Shown: positions 1 to 7,582 of the stretch, in pieces | Layout of the letters: each line of letters starts with the position of its first letter | Numbering within the stretch: position 1 is the first letter of the stretch | DNA from: DATBHM01 sp963772375 | GTDB taxonomy: Bacteria; Actinomycetota; UBA4738; JACQTL01 | Length of the DNA: 64,000 nt | Direction of reading: 5' to 3' | NCBI GenBank assembly: GCA_963772375.1 | Contig: CAVYXG010000005.1 | Span: 1,054,001-1,118,000, forward strand | Position numbers and translations under genes: made by a program | Notes under the pieces: model-generated | Databases searched by the model: none | What the model was told of the DNA's origin: nothing | Seen by the model: the letters and a program-made list of their open reading frames with translations, nothing else

Positions 1-865
1 CGGGATAGGTGATCGAGTCGTACGCATCGAGCATCGCCCGGCGGTCGGCGTCGGAGACGCCCGCGCCCATCCTCGCCACCGCGTGGAACGTCATCGGCCC
101 CTGCACGACGGCCCCCTCGTACGTCGTCGAACCGTCGGAGCACGTCCCGGCCGGCTCCAGGCCCTGCGTCGCGTCGCTCGCCGCCGGGTCCGGTCGGACC
201 TGCATCGCGGCGTCGCTCGCCCCCACGTCGGTGCCGTCGCAGGTGAGGTCCATCAGGTGGTCGGGGTCGATGTTCGCCAGCTGGAGGTACGAGCCGGCGA
301 AGGCGAGGATGGCCTTGCCCCGGACCGCCGTGTCCCCGCCGGCCGTTCCGCCCGAGGGATCCTTGCCGTCTCCGCTCGAACCGGTGGTCCCGCTTGCCCC
401 GGAGGCTCCGGAGACGCCGCTGGTGCCGGAGACGCCGCTGGCGCCGCTCGGACCGCTGACGCCCGTGGGCCCACTCGTGCCGACCGGTGTCTCCGACGGC
501 GGCGGCGCCGGGACCACCGGCCCGCCCGGGCCGACGACCGGCGGGATGGCCACGGTCGCCCGCTGCAGCGCCCAGTCGTAGGGGTAGGTGACTGTGTAGC
601 CGTCGAGCGTGACCGTCCGAGTGGAGCCCGGCCCGCCCAGGGAGCTGACCTGCTGCCCGCGGCCGCGACCGATCGCCTGCACCCCGAGGATGGCGCCGCC
701 GATCACGGCGATCGCGGTCACGCCCGAGACGAGCGCCGTGCTCACCTGCCTCCGGCGCGTCCGTCGCAGCACCCGGTCGGGCGCCTGCGGCGACGCGAGC
801 GGCTGTGCGCCGTGGTCCTGGAGCGTCTCGTGAAGCCGTTCCTCGAACTCGTCGAACTCGCTCAT
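1..865 (-). CDS. Membrane-anchored sigma-factor partner with Gly-X-Y (collagen-like) stretch, partial
   Basis: The gene is open to the window edge, so its C terminus is missing; about 288 codons are visible. The ATG at 865 overlaps the TGA of the upstream ECF sigma gene (ATGA), the usual arrangement for a sigma/anti-sigma pair. The N terminus (about 40 residues, ending in an Arg-rich patch) is followed by one hydrophobic segment at about residues 41-65 and then an outside domain. The outside part has a Pro-rich stretch, a run of about 35 residues rich in G-x-S/T triplets (GASGVSGTSG type), and a globular region with Cys. No zinc-binding HxxxCxxC motif was seen, so I infer an anti-sigma or sigma-linked sensor from position, not from a recognised domain. 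It could simply be a co-transcribed membrane protein. Confidence 0.7.
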   Translation of the reverse strand, partial: MSEFDEFEERLHETLQDHGAQPLASPQAPDRVLRRTRRRQVSTALVSGVTAIAVIGGAILGVQAIGRGRGQQVSSLGGPGSTRTVTLDGYTVTYPYDWALQRATVAIPPVVGPGGPVVPAPPPSETPVGTSGPTGVSGPSGASGVSGTSGVSGASGASGTTGSSGDGKDPSGGTAGGDTAVRGKAILAFAGSYLQLANIDPDHLMDLTCDGTDVGASDAAMQVRPDPAASDATQGLEPAGTCSDGSTTYEGAVVQGPMTFHAVARMGAGVSDADRRAMLDAYDSITYP

Positions 866-1404
866 GGTTCCTCGCTCTCGTCGTGCGGCCCGACTTCGGC
901 CCGCAGCGCCTGCATCCCGCGCTGGATCAACGACTTCGCGGCGGCGTTCGAACACCGCATCGTCGTCGCGACCTCGCGCTCGGAGAGGTCCTCGTAGTAC
1001 CGGAGCACCACCGCGGCGCGCTGGCGCTCCGGCAGGGTCTGCACGGCCCGCCACAGCTCGTCGCGCGATGCGACGTCCGGGTCCTCGTGGCTCGCCGGGG
1101 GCCTGGTGGCCTCTCGCTTCAGGTACGCCCGCTCCAGCCGCCGCCGGCGGAGCTGCGACGTGAACAGGTTCACCACGGTCCTTCGCAGGTAGCCCTCGAA
1201 CGCGCCGGAGTCGCGGAGGTGCCGGAAGCGGCCGGCCACCCGTACGAACGCCTCCTGCACGAGGTCCTCCGCGAGGGAGCGGTCGCCGGTCAGGAGGTAC
1301 GCGAGCCCCACGGCGGCGCCGGCGTGCCGCTCGTACAGCTCGGCCAGCCCGCCCTTCTCGGATTGCGGTGCGTCGGTCCGTTCCGCTTCACGGACCTCGA
1401 TCAT
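862..1404 (-). CDS. ECF-type RNA polymerase sigma factor
   Basis: This 180-residue protein is an extracytoplasmic-function sigma factor that would direct RNA polymerase to a small regulon. Region 2 is visible as ELYERHAGAAVGLAYLLTGD then LAEDLVQEAFVRV; region 4 is visible as LPERQRAAVVLRYYEDLSE with the helix-turn-helix ending SLIQRGMQALR. The length fits the SigE/SigM group of actinobacteria. The start at 1404 is followed by acidic residues; an in-frame ATG at 1422 is an alternative, and neither has a clear ribosome binding site. It overlaps the next gene by ATGA, so the two are translationally coupled. The upstream region, 1405-1563, is shared with a divergent gene and may hold its own target promoter. 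Confidence 0.9.
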   Translation of the reverse strand: MIEVREAERTDAPQSEKGGLAELYERHAGAAVGLAYLLTGDRSLAEDLVQEAFVRVAGRFRHLRDSGAFEGYLRRTVVNLFTSQLRRRRLERAYLKREATRPPASHEDPDVASRDELWRAVQTLPERQRAAVVLRYYEDLSEREVATTMRCSNAAAKSLIQRGMQALRAEVGPHDESEEP

Positions 1405-1517
1405 GGGTGGTTCCGGATCCATGGGCCCACGAACTATGGACGCACGAGGGGTCCGGGAGGTAGCGGCGCGCCGGTGCATGCTTCCTTTCGTCGAGGGGTA
1501 CACAGGGTTGGAAGGCC

Positions 1518-1537
1518 GGAACCGACCGCGCGGTTCC
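1518..1537. promoter_or_regulatory. Inverted repeat GGAACC-N8-GGTTCC in divergent intergenic region
   Basis: A perfect 6-bp inverted repeat with an 8-bp spacer lies between the divergent ECF sigma gene and the CsbD-like gene. Each arm also reads like an ECF -35 element (GGAAC). I see the repeat directly; a role in control by the neighbouring sigma factor or by a dimeric repressor is inference. No matching -10 (GTT) was found at the usual distance. Confidence 0.35.
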
Positions 1538-1563
1538 GCCTGCCCCCCGAAAGGAGCGACGAG

Positions 1564-1822
1564 ATGGCCGTCACGAAGCGCGCGAAGTCCGTCGTGGACC
1601 AGGTGGTCGGCACCGCCAAGGAGACCATCGGCCGCGTCACCGGCAAAGGCCACTGGTACGGCGCGCTCGACCGCCACGAAGGCGAAGGCGACGAACAAGA
1701 GCGCCCCCAAGAAGACGGCCGCCAAGGCCAAGGCGAGCGCCCAGAAGACCGCGGGCCGAGCGAAGGCCACGGCCGCGAAGACGAAGGCCAGCGCGAAGTC
1801 GCGGGCCAAGCGGGCCACCTGA
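1564..1822 (+). CDS. CsbD-like small protein with Lys/Ala-rich tail, apparently frameshifted
   Basis: The ATG at 1564 has a good ribosome binding site (AAGGAG, 1550-1555). The first 27 codons read like a CsbD-family stress protein: MAVTKRAKSVVDQVVGTAKE followed by TIGRVTG. In this frame the sequence then becomes an unlikely Arg/Glu/Gln-rich tail ending at 1842. In the +2 frame the same DNA encodes a classic H1-like Lys/Ala repeat (KAKATNKSAPKKTAAKAKAS) ending at the TGA at 1820-1822. Removing one A from the AAA at 1645-1647 joins the two into an 85-residue protein, CsbD-like head plus basic tail. This may be a real frameshift mutation, a programmed shift, or a homopolymer sequencing error. 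The basic tail would suit nucleic-acid binding. Confidence 0.55.
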
Positions 1823-1832
1823 CGACGCGGCT

Positions 1833-3278
1833 TCAGATGTAGCCGAGCTCGGTCAGGCGCTGCTCGATCTCGGCTTGCTGCTCCGGCGTCGTGGGCTCGG
1901 CGGGTTGGTCCCACCGGCCCCACGACGCCAGCGCCATGTCGAGCTGCTCGCGGAGGCGCTTCACCGTCTCCACCCGGACCGCCGACAGATCGGTCTGCTC
2001 GAGTGGGTCGTTCGCCGTGTCGTACAGGGTCTCCGTGCCGTCCGGCATCCTCACCAGCTTGAACCGGCGGTCCCGCGCCGCGACCAGGTCCCGGGTCAGG
2101 CCGGCGAAGTCGTACGACGGGTTTCGGGCGGCCAGACGGTCTCGTTCTTGTTCCGTCCACGCCCGCCACTCGGCGAATGCGTACTCCTCGCCGAACGAGT
2201 CGCGCGTCGGTGACAGGAGGTCCCGGCGCCGGCCCTCGAGGTGCTCGGCCGGCGGCTGCCTTCCGAGGAACCGGGCGATCGAGGGGAAGACGTCCACCAG
2301 CTCGTACATGCCGCCGCGAACGCCCTTCGGAATCAGACCCGGGCCCCAGGCGACGAACGGCACCCGGATCAGGTGATCGTCGAGCGAGGCATGGTGGTCC
2401 GCCATGCCGTGGTGGCCGCCCGGCTCCCCCGACGCGCGGTGCTCGCCCAGGTGTTCCCCGTGGTCCGAGGTGACCATCACGAGCGCCCGTCCGTCGTCGG
2501 CGACGTGACCGGTCGACCGCAGGATGTCGAGCAGCTCTGCGAGGTGCCGGTCGGCGTTGGCCAGCTCGGCGTCGTAGTAGGTCGACAGGACCTCGAGGTC
2601 GTCGCGGCCGGCCCGCGCGATCGCCTCCCACGGGCCGACGCGCGCCGCGGTCCGGAGCCGGTACCGCAGGCCCTTCACCGGGCCGTACCGTGGGCCCTTC
2701 ATGCGACGGGCCAGCTTCCGCGGCGGCGCGTACGCCCAGTGGCACTCGAGGTAGTTCACCAACAGGAACAGCGGCTTCCGCGCCTCGGGCAGGCGTTTAC
2801 GCATCCACCGGTTCACGATGGTGCCGCCGGAATCGCCGCCGAACAGGGCCTTGGGGATCCGCCGGGCGGCCCGGCGCCAGCCGCGCTCGACGTCAAGCCG
2901 GAACGCGTAGTGGTCGAACCCCCGGGCCAGCCCGGTTCGCTCGGAGATCAGGCCGTTGTTCGTCACACACCACGTGTCGTAGCCGATCGACCGCAGCCAC
3001 TCGGCCAGGGTGGGCTTCACGCTTTCCCGGAGCGCCGGACCCGTCTGCCACTGGCTGCCGTGCTGGCTGGGGTACAGCCCGGTGAACAGCGAACCGTGCG
3101 ACGGCAGCGTCCAGGGGCCGTTGGCGATCATGGTCTCGGCGCGCAGCCCGTCGACGGCGAGGGCATCGACGGTCGGCGTGGTGGGGCGATCGTAGCCGTA
3201 GCACCCGAACCGGTCCCAGCGCGCCGTGTCGAACACGACGAGGACGATGTTCGGCAGCTCTCCCGAGCGCTCAGGCAC
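1833..3278 (-). CDS. Sulfatase-family (alkaline phosphatase superfamily) hydrolase
   Basis: This 481-residue protein has the sulfatase/phosphodiesterase fold. Metal-ligand motifs are visible near the N terminus (VFDTARWDR, about residues 15-23) and later as SDHGEHLGEH. The active-site motif reads WTLPSHGSLFTGLYP, with Thr57 where true sulfatases carry Cys or Ser for formylglycine; this suggests a Thr nucleophile as in phospho-transferring members of the superfamily. Its substrate is therefore more likely a phosphoester or phosphoglycerol/phosphoethanolamine group than a sulfate ester. No signal peptide is seen. The GTG at 3278 is chosen because it overlaps the stop of the upstream glycosyltransferase (GTGCCTGA), implying coupled translation and a shared envelope-glycan role. 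A longer start at 3332 would intrude further into that gene. Confidence 0.85.
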   Translation of the reverse strand: MPERSGELPNIVLVVFDTARWDRFGCYGYDRPTTPTVDALAVDGLRAETMIANGPWTLPSHGSLFTGLYPSQHGSQWQTGPALRESVKPTLAEWLRSIGYDTWCVTNNGLISERTGLARGFDHYAFRLDVERGWRRAARRIPKALFGGDSGGTIVNRWMRKRLPEARKPLFLLVNYLECHWAYAPPRKLARRMKGPRYGPVKGLRYRLRTAARVGPWEAIARAGRDDLEVLSTYYDAELANADRHLAELLDILRSTGHVADDGRALVMVTSDHGEHLGEHRASGEPGGHHGMADHHASLDDHLIRVPFVAWGPGLIPKGVRGGMYELVDVFPSIARFLGRQPPAEHLEGRRRDLLSPTRDSFGEEYAFAEWRAWTEQERDRLAARNPSYDFAGLTRDLVAARDRRFKLVRMPDGTETLYDTANDPLEQTDLSAVRVETVKRLREQLDMALASWGRWDQPAEPTTPEQQAEIEQRLTELGYI

Positions 3279-4407
3279 GGCCCGAGGATAGCGGCGCGGC
3301 CCCGCCGAGAACCTCGGCGAACGAGTCCGCATAGCGCCTCGCGATCGCCGAGAGCTCGAACGGGGTGCAGGCCTCCCGGGAGGCCACCGACATGCGGGCC
3401 CGGAGGCCGGCGTCGGCCAGCAGACGACAGGCCGCGTCGGCCAGCGCGTCGAGATCGCCGGGTCGCACGAGCAGGCCGGTCTCGTTCCGCCGAACGACCG
3501 AGGACACCTCGCCCACGTCGAACGCCACCACCGGGACCCCGGCCAGGCCGGCCTCGACCAGGACGCCCGGCGCGCCCTCGATCCTGCTGGTCGACAGGAG
3601 GAGGTCGGACGCCGCGATGATCCGATCGGCGTCGTCCCGCGACCCGAGCACCAGCGCGCCGGGCCCGGCGGCGCCGGCGGCTCGTTCGAGTGGCCCCCGG
3701 AGCGGTCCGTCGCCGCAGAGCGCCAGCGAGCAGGGACCGAACCTCGACCGGATCACGGCGAACGCCTGCAGGGCGGCGCCGGGCTGCTTCTCGTCGGAGA
3801 GGCGGCCGACCCAGGCGAGGACCGGCCGGGCCGGGTCCTCGACGCCGATCGCGCGCCGGACCGTGGCGCGCTCGTCGGGATCGAGCGCGACCGGGGACCT
3901 CCGGGACGTGGGGATGACCACCACCCGTTGGGGGTCGACGGCGAACTCCTCGACCAGCTCGCGCTTCAGCTCCTCGGTGACGGCGTAGATCCTGGCGGGG
4001 CGGTCGTACATGCGCGCGAGGATGCGCTCACCCCGCCCGCCGACCGCGTGGCTGACCTTGCGGTAGACGAGCGGCACGCGGCCCAGCGGGTCGGCGAGCA
4101 CGGCGTACTTCAGCGGTTCGCCACCGTGGGCGAGGACCAGCGAGGGCCGGAGCCGTTGCAGTCCGGCCCGTACCCGTGCCACCGCGCCGGGATCGACGCC
4201 GGTGCGGTGCTCGAGGCGTCCGGCCGGCCGCGCCCCCCGGACGACGCGCACCCGTCCGGCCGGTTCGCCCTCACCGGGCCCAAACAGCGGGAACAGCAGG
4301 TTCCTCGTCGACGGCTGCAGCGCCTCCGCCAGCTGCGCGGCGAACACCTCGGCGCCCCGGCGCACGATGCGGGGGACGACGTGCAGGATGCGAACCTCGG
4401 GTCCCAT
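3271..4407 (-). CDS. GT4-family glycosyltransferase
   Basis: The protein is about 378 residues long, typical of GT-B retaining glycosyltransferases of family GT4. The N-terminal half begins with the Rossmann strand EVRILHVVPRIVRRGAEVFA, and the C-terminal donor domain shows VLAWVGRLSDEKQPG, LCGDGPLRGPLE and the E-x7-E region RIEGAPGVLVEAGLAGVPVVAFD that contacts the nucleotide sugar. It should act in the cytoplasm on an envelope glycan or glycolipid. The ATG at 4407 follows GGGAG; the in-frame ATG at 4419 is possible. It runs directly into the sulfatase-like gene with an 8-bp overlap, so both probably modify the same polymer. Confidence 0.88.
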   Translation of the reverse strand: MGPEVRILHVVPRIVRRGAEVFAAQLAEALQPSTRNLLFPLFGPGEGEPAGRVRVVRGARPAGRLEHRTGVDPGAVARVRAGLQRLRPSLVLAHGGEPLKYAVLADPLGRVPLVYRKVSHAVGGRGERILARMYDRPARIYAVTEELKRELVEEFAVDPQRVVVIPTSRRSPVALDPDERATVRRAIGVEDPARPVLAWVGRLSDEKQPGAALQAFAVIRSRFGPCSLALCGDGPLRGPLERAAGAAGPGALVLGSRDDADRIIAASDLLLSTSRIEGAPGVLVEAGLAGVPVVAFDVGEVSSVVRRNETGLLVRPGDLDALADAACRLLADAGLRARMSVASREACTPFELSAIARRYADSFAEVLGGAAPLSSGRA

Positions 4408-4496
4408 CGGCTCCCGCATCTTAGGGGCCGCTCCGGGCCGACTCGATGGGCCGGACGTGCCCACCACCGAGAAGGCGGTCGATCCGGCGAGGCCGA

Positions 4497-5162
4497 TCAG
4501 CCGGCGGGCCGGCGGTAGTCGCTCGCGGAGCGGGGGACGTCGATCCCGGGAGCCAGGTCGGGTGAGGGGACCGGAGCGCCCGGCGTCTGCGAGAGCGGGA
4601 GCACCCCCGCCCACACGCCGAGGTCGAGGTCGCGTTCGTCGTCCTTCGGCGGGCCCGTCCGGATCTTCGAGGAGACCTCGTCGAGGGGGATCGCCATGAT
4701 CGTCGTCTGGTCGAGCTCGCGCTGGTCGGGCATGCGCGCCTCGGCGCTCCGGCCCGGCACCACGTGGTCGACCAGCGCCCGCTGGGCGTTCCACTTCTCG
4801 TCGGGGTCGGTGACCTCCCGCGCCGTCCCGTACACCACCACGGACCGGTAGTTCATCGAATGGTTGAACGCCGACCGCGCCAGCACCAGGCCGTCCAGCA
4901 GCGTGACGCACACGCAGACCTCGGCAGCGCGGGCGGCGCGGAGGGTCCGGCTGGCGTTCGAACCGTGGACGTACAGCGTGTCGCCGACCCGGACGTGGAT
5001 GGTGGGGACGATCCGCGGCGCCCCGTTCGCGTCCACCCACCCCAGGTGGCAGAACAGCGCCTCGTCGAGGATCGCGTCGGCCGTTGCGCGGTCGTAGACG
5101 CCCCGTTCGGGGTGCCGCCGGACCTGCGTCCGAGGGGTGGGCGGTCCCGCCGCGATCGCCAT
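4497..5162 (-). CDS. Pyridoxamine 5'-phosphate oxidase-like FMN-binding split-barrel protein
   Basis: This 221-residue protein resembles the NimA/PNPOx-like flavin-binding family. The start region VRRHPERGVYDRATADAILD, then LFCHLGWVDANGAPRIVPTI and LYVHGSNASRTLRA, are typical of this group, in which FMN, F420 or heme can be bound. Substrate and reaction cannot be assigned. It lies 90 bp upstream of the glycosyltransferase on the same strand but is probably an independent cistron. Divergent to the epimerase at 5287, with about 120 bp between. Confidence 0.82.
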   Translation of the reverse strand: MAIAAGPPTPRTQVRRHPERGVYDRATADAILDEALFCHLGWVDANGAPRIVPTIHVRVGDTLYVHGSNASRTLRAARAAEVCVCVTLLDGLVLARSAFNHSMNYRSVVVYGTAREVTDPDEKWNAQRALVDHVVPGRSAEARMPDQRELDQTTIMAIPLDEVSSKIRTGPPKDDERDLDLGVWAGVLPLSQTPGAPVPSPDLAPGIDVPRSASDYRRPAG

Positions 5163-5271
5163 CGACTGAAGAGCGTACCGGCCCGCGCACGTCGCCCGAT
5201 GGTGCCAGCCCCGCTCAGGCGCCCGGACCTCGTCCCGACCTGATGAGCCGGGGGGAGCGGGCCGGAGCCGT

Positions 5272-5277
5272 TATCCT
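5272..5277 (+). promoter_or_regulatory. -10 element TATCCT, probable leaderless promoter of epimerase
   Basis: TATCCT ends 9 bp before the GTG at 5287. No ribosome binding site precedes that start, which fits a leaderless transcript beginning at or next to the start codon, common in actinobacteria. No clear -35 was found. Confidence 0.3.
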
Positions 5278-5286
5278 CGCCCGGCC

Positions 5287-6195
5287 GTGGGCGGAGTCCT
5301 CATCACCGGCGGGGCCGGATTCGTCGGATCGAACCTGGCGCGGGCGCTGCTCGCGTCGGGCCACGAGGTCCGCGCGCTGGACGACTTCGGCGCGGTGCGC
5401 ACCGGCTACCTCGACGGCCTCGACGTCCGCCGGACGAGCGGCACGATCGAGGACCCGGCCGTCGTGCGGCGCGCGGTGAAGGGCGCCGACGCCGTTGTCC
5501 ACCTGGCGGCCATGTCCGGCGTCGCGCCCAGCGTCGAGCATCCCGAGCGCGACTTCGCCGTCAACGTCCGGGGGACGTTCAACGTGCTCGACGCCGTGCG
5601 GCGGGCCGGCGTGCCCCGAGTGGTGTTCGCCTCGTCGGGCGCCGTGCTGGCCGGCGCCGTGCCGCCCCTCAGCGAGGCCCAGGTCCCGAGCGTCCTGTCC
5701 CCCTACGGCGCGTCGAAGCTGTACGGCGAGGCGGCGCTGCAGGCGTTCCAGTCGGTGTACGGGTTCATCGGCATCACGCTCCGCTTCTCGAACGTGTACG
5801 GGCCGAACTGCGACCACAAGCGCAGCGTGGTGGCGGAGTTCCTCCGGCGGGCGCTGACGGGGCGGCCGCTGGTGATCTACGGGAACGGCCGCCAGACCCG
5901 CGACTTCCTCCACGTCGACGACGTGTGCCGCGCGGTCGCGATCTCGCTGCGGTCGCCGTCGAGCGGGGTGTTCCAGCTCGGGACCGGCGTCGAGACCAGC
6001 GTGATCCGGCTGGCGAACCTCGTCCAGAGGGCCGCCGGGCTGAAGCTCCAGATCGAACGCCGGCCGCCGAGGCCGGGCGAGGCGTCGCGGAACTACGTCG
6101 ACCCCTCGAAGGCCCGCCGCGTGCTCCGGTGGGAGGCCCGGGTGTCGCTCGTGGACGGCCTGGGCTCCACGTACGCCTGGATGCGCGGGCGGTAG
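5287..6195 (+). CDS. NAD-dependent nucleotide-sugar epimerase/dehydratase (extended SDR)
   Basis: This 302-residue protein is an extended short-chain dehydrogenase like UDP-glucose 4-epimerase. The NAD-binding motif GGAGFVGSNLARAL lies at residues 7-20, the catalytic serine in FASSGA and the Tyr/Lys pair in YGASKLYGE; NVYGP and FLHVDDVCRA are further family motifs. It would convert or modify an NDP-sugar in the cytoplasm, fitting the nearby glycosyltransferase. The GTG at 5287 is chosen because the Rossmann strand begins four residues later. The exact substrate is not determinable. Confidence 0.9.
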   Translation: MGGVLITGGAGFVGSNLARALLASGHEVRALDDFGAVRTGYLDGLDVRRTSGTIEDPAVVRRAVKGADAVVHLAAMSGVAPSVEHPERDFAVNVRGTFNVLDAVRRAGVPRVVFASSGAVLAGAVPPLSEAQVPSVLSPYGASKLYGEAALQAFQSVYGFIGITLRFSNVYGPNCDHKRSVVAEFLRRALTGRPLVIYGNGRQTRDFLHVDDVCRAVAISLRSPSSGVFQLGTGVETSVIRLANLVQRAAGLKLQIERRPPRPGEASRNYVDPSKARRVLRWEARVSLVDGLGSTYAWMRGR

Positions 6196-6220
6196 CGGGT
6201 CGCCCCGGCCACCGGCTGGC

Positions 6221-6226
6221 TACAAT
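6221..6226 (+). promoter_or_regulatory. -10 element TACAAT upstream of rplY
   Basis: TACAAT is a good housekeeping -10 and lies about 60 bp before the rplY start, leaving room for a leader with the GAGGAG ribosome binding site (6271-6276). A -35 is not obvious. Likely drives rplY and pth. Confidence 0.45.
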
Positions 6227-6287
6227 CGATGGCCGGTTCGTTCTCGTACCACCCCAATTGCCATATCGACGAGGAGAGGCTCGCGTC

Positions 6288-6989
6288 ATGGAGATGAAGC
6301 TGAAGGCCGAGGCGAGGGAAGGCCACGGCAAGGGAGTCGCCCGCAAGCTGCGCGCCGCGGGCATGGTTCCCGGCGTCGTGTACGGCCACGGCATGGACCC
6401 GGTCCCCGTTTCAGTGGACGCGCGGGACCTGTTCCACATCCTCCACACCGACGCGGGCTCGAACGTCCTGATCGACCTCCAGGTGAAGAAGGACCATCAC
6501 CTCACGCTGCCGCGCGAGATCCAGCGCGACCACATCCACGGCCGGTTCATCCACGTGGACTTCCTGGCGGTCCGCCGCGACGAGAAGATCACCGTCGACG
6601 TCCCGGTCGAGCTCGTGGGCGAGTCCCAGGGTGTGAAGGAGGGCGGCGTCGTCGAGCACCACCTGTGGGAGGTCAAGGTGTCGAGCTTCCCGCAGGACGT
6701 GCCCGACGGCATCGAGGCCGACATCTCCGCCCTGGTGATCGGCGACAGCCTCAAGGCCGGCGATCTGAAGATCCCGGCCGACGTCGACCTGGTCACCGAT
6801 CCCGAGGCCAGCATCATGGCCGTCGTCCCGCCGCCGATCCTCCGCCTCGAGGAGGAGGAAGCGGCCGAGGCCGCCGAGGGCGAGGAGGCCGCCGGCGAGG
6901 CCGCCGAGGGCGAGGAGGCCGCCGAGCCCGGCGGCGACGCCGAGGGCGGCCCCGGCTCAGGCGACGGCGCCGACGCGTCCGGCGAGTAG
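6288..6989 (+). CDS. rplY: 50S ribosomal protein L25 (CTC/general stress family)
   Basis: This 233-residue protein is the long (CTC/TL5) form of ribosomal protein L25, which binds 5S rRNA. The N-terminal L25 domain shows AREGHGKGVARKLRAAGMVP then GVVYGHG; the second beta domain includes ITVDVPVELVGES and KVSSFPQDVPDGIEADIS. The last 45 residues are an acidic Glu/Ala/Gly-rich tail, a common but non-conserved extension. ATG 6288 follows GAGGAG at a spacing of 11. It is followed 14 bp downstream by pth, the widely conserved rplY-pth pair. Confidence 0.95.
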   Translation: MEMKLKAEAREGHGKGVARKLRAAGMVPGVVYGHGMDPVPVSVDARDLFHILHTDAGSNVLIDLQVKKDHHLTLPREIQRDHIHGRFIHVDFLAVRRDEKITVDVPVELVGESQGVKEGGVVEHHLWEVKVSSFPQDVPDGIEADISALVIGDSLKAGDLKIPADVDLVTDPEASIMAVVPPPILRLEEEEAAEAAEGEEAAGEAAEGEEAAEPGGDAEGGPGSGDGADASGE

Positions 6990-7003
6990 CGATACCAGTG
7001 CCG

Positions 7004-7582
7004 ATGACCTGGCTGGTGGCCGGGCTGGGCAACCCCGGCGCCGAGTACTCCGCGACCCGCCACAACGTGGGCCAGATGGTCGTGGACGAGCTGGCGATGC
7101 GGGCCGACACGAAGTTCCGCCGCCTCCGACCCGCGCCCATCGAGGCGGCCGAGTTCAAAGAAGGCCCCGAGCGCGTCATCCTGACCCGTTCGACCCAGTT
7201 CATGAACGAGTCGGGGCCGGGGTTCGCCTCGGTTGCGAAGAAGAACCACCTCGCGCCGCACCAGGTCATCGCCGTACACGACGAGATCGACCTGCCGTTC
7301 GGCCGTCTGCAGGTCAAGCGGGGCGGCTCGACGGCCGGGCACCACGGCCTGGACTCCCTGGTGGAGGGGCTGCGGTCGATGGACTTCTTCCGGATCCGGG
7401 TGGGCGTCGGCCGTCCCCCGGGCCGGCAGGATCCGGCCGACTACGTCCTCGAGGTGTTCGCCAAGAAGGAACAGGCCGACGCCGGCGTGCTGGTCCAGGA
7501 CGCGGCCGACGCCGTCGTGGCGCTGATCCGCGACGGGTTGAACGCCGCGCAGGAGGCCTTCAACCGGGGCCCACGCCGGTAG
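7004..7582 (+). CDS. pth: Peptidyl-tRNA hydrolase
   Basis: Pth releases tRNA from peptidyl-tRNA dropped by stalled ribosomes. The 192-residue protein is full length. Family motifs are all present: LVAGLGNPGAEYSATRHNVG with the catalytic His, TQFMNESG, VIAVHDEIDLPFG and STAGHHGLDSL. ATG 7004 is chosen; a GTG two codons upstream (6998) is an alternative. The 3' end overlaps the convergent Fic gene by 23 bp, which suggests the Fic gene's end was fixed later in a compact setting. Confidence 0.95.
   Translation: MTWLVAGLGNPGAEYSATRHNVGQMVVDELAMRADTKFRRLRPAPIEAAEFKEGPERVILTRSTQFMNESGPGFASVAKKNHLAPHQVIAVHDEIDLPFGRLQVKRGGSTAGHHGLDSLVEGLRSMDFFRIRVGVGRPPGRQDPADYVLEVFAKKEQADAGVLVQDAADAVVALIRDGLNAAQEAFNRGPRR

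Noticed and set aside
1833..3278. Classic arylsulfatase
   Set aside because: The residue that would become formylglycine is Thr, so a true sulfatase assignment is not supported.
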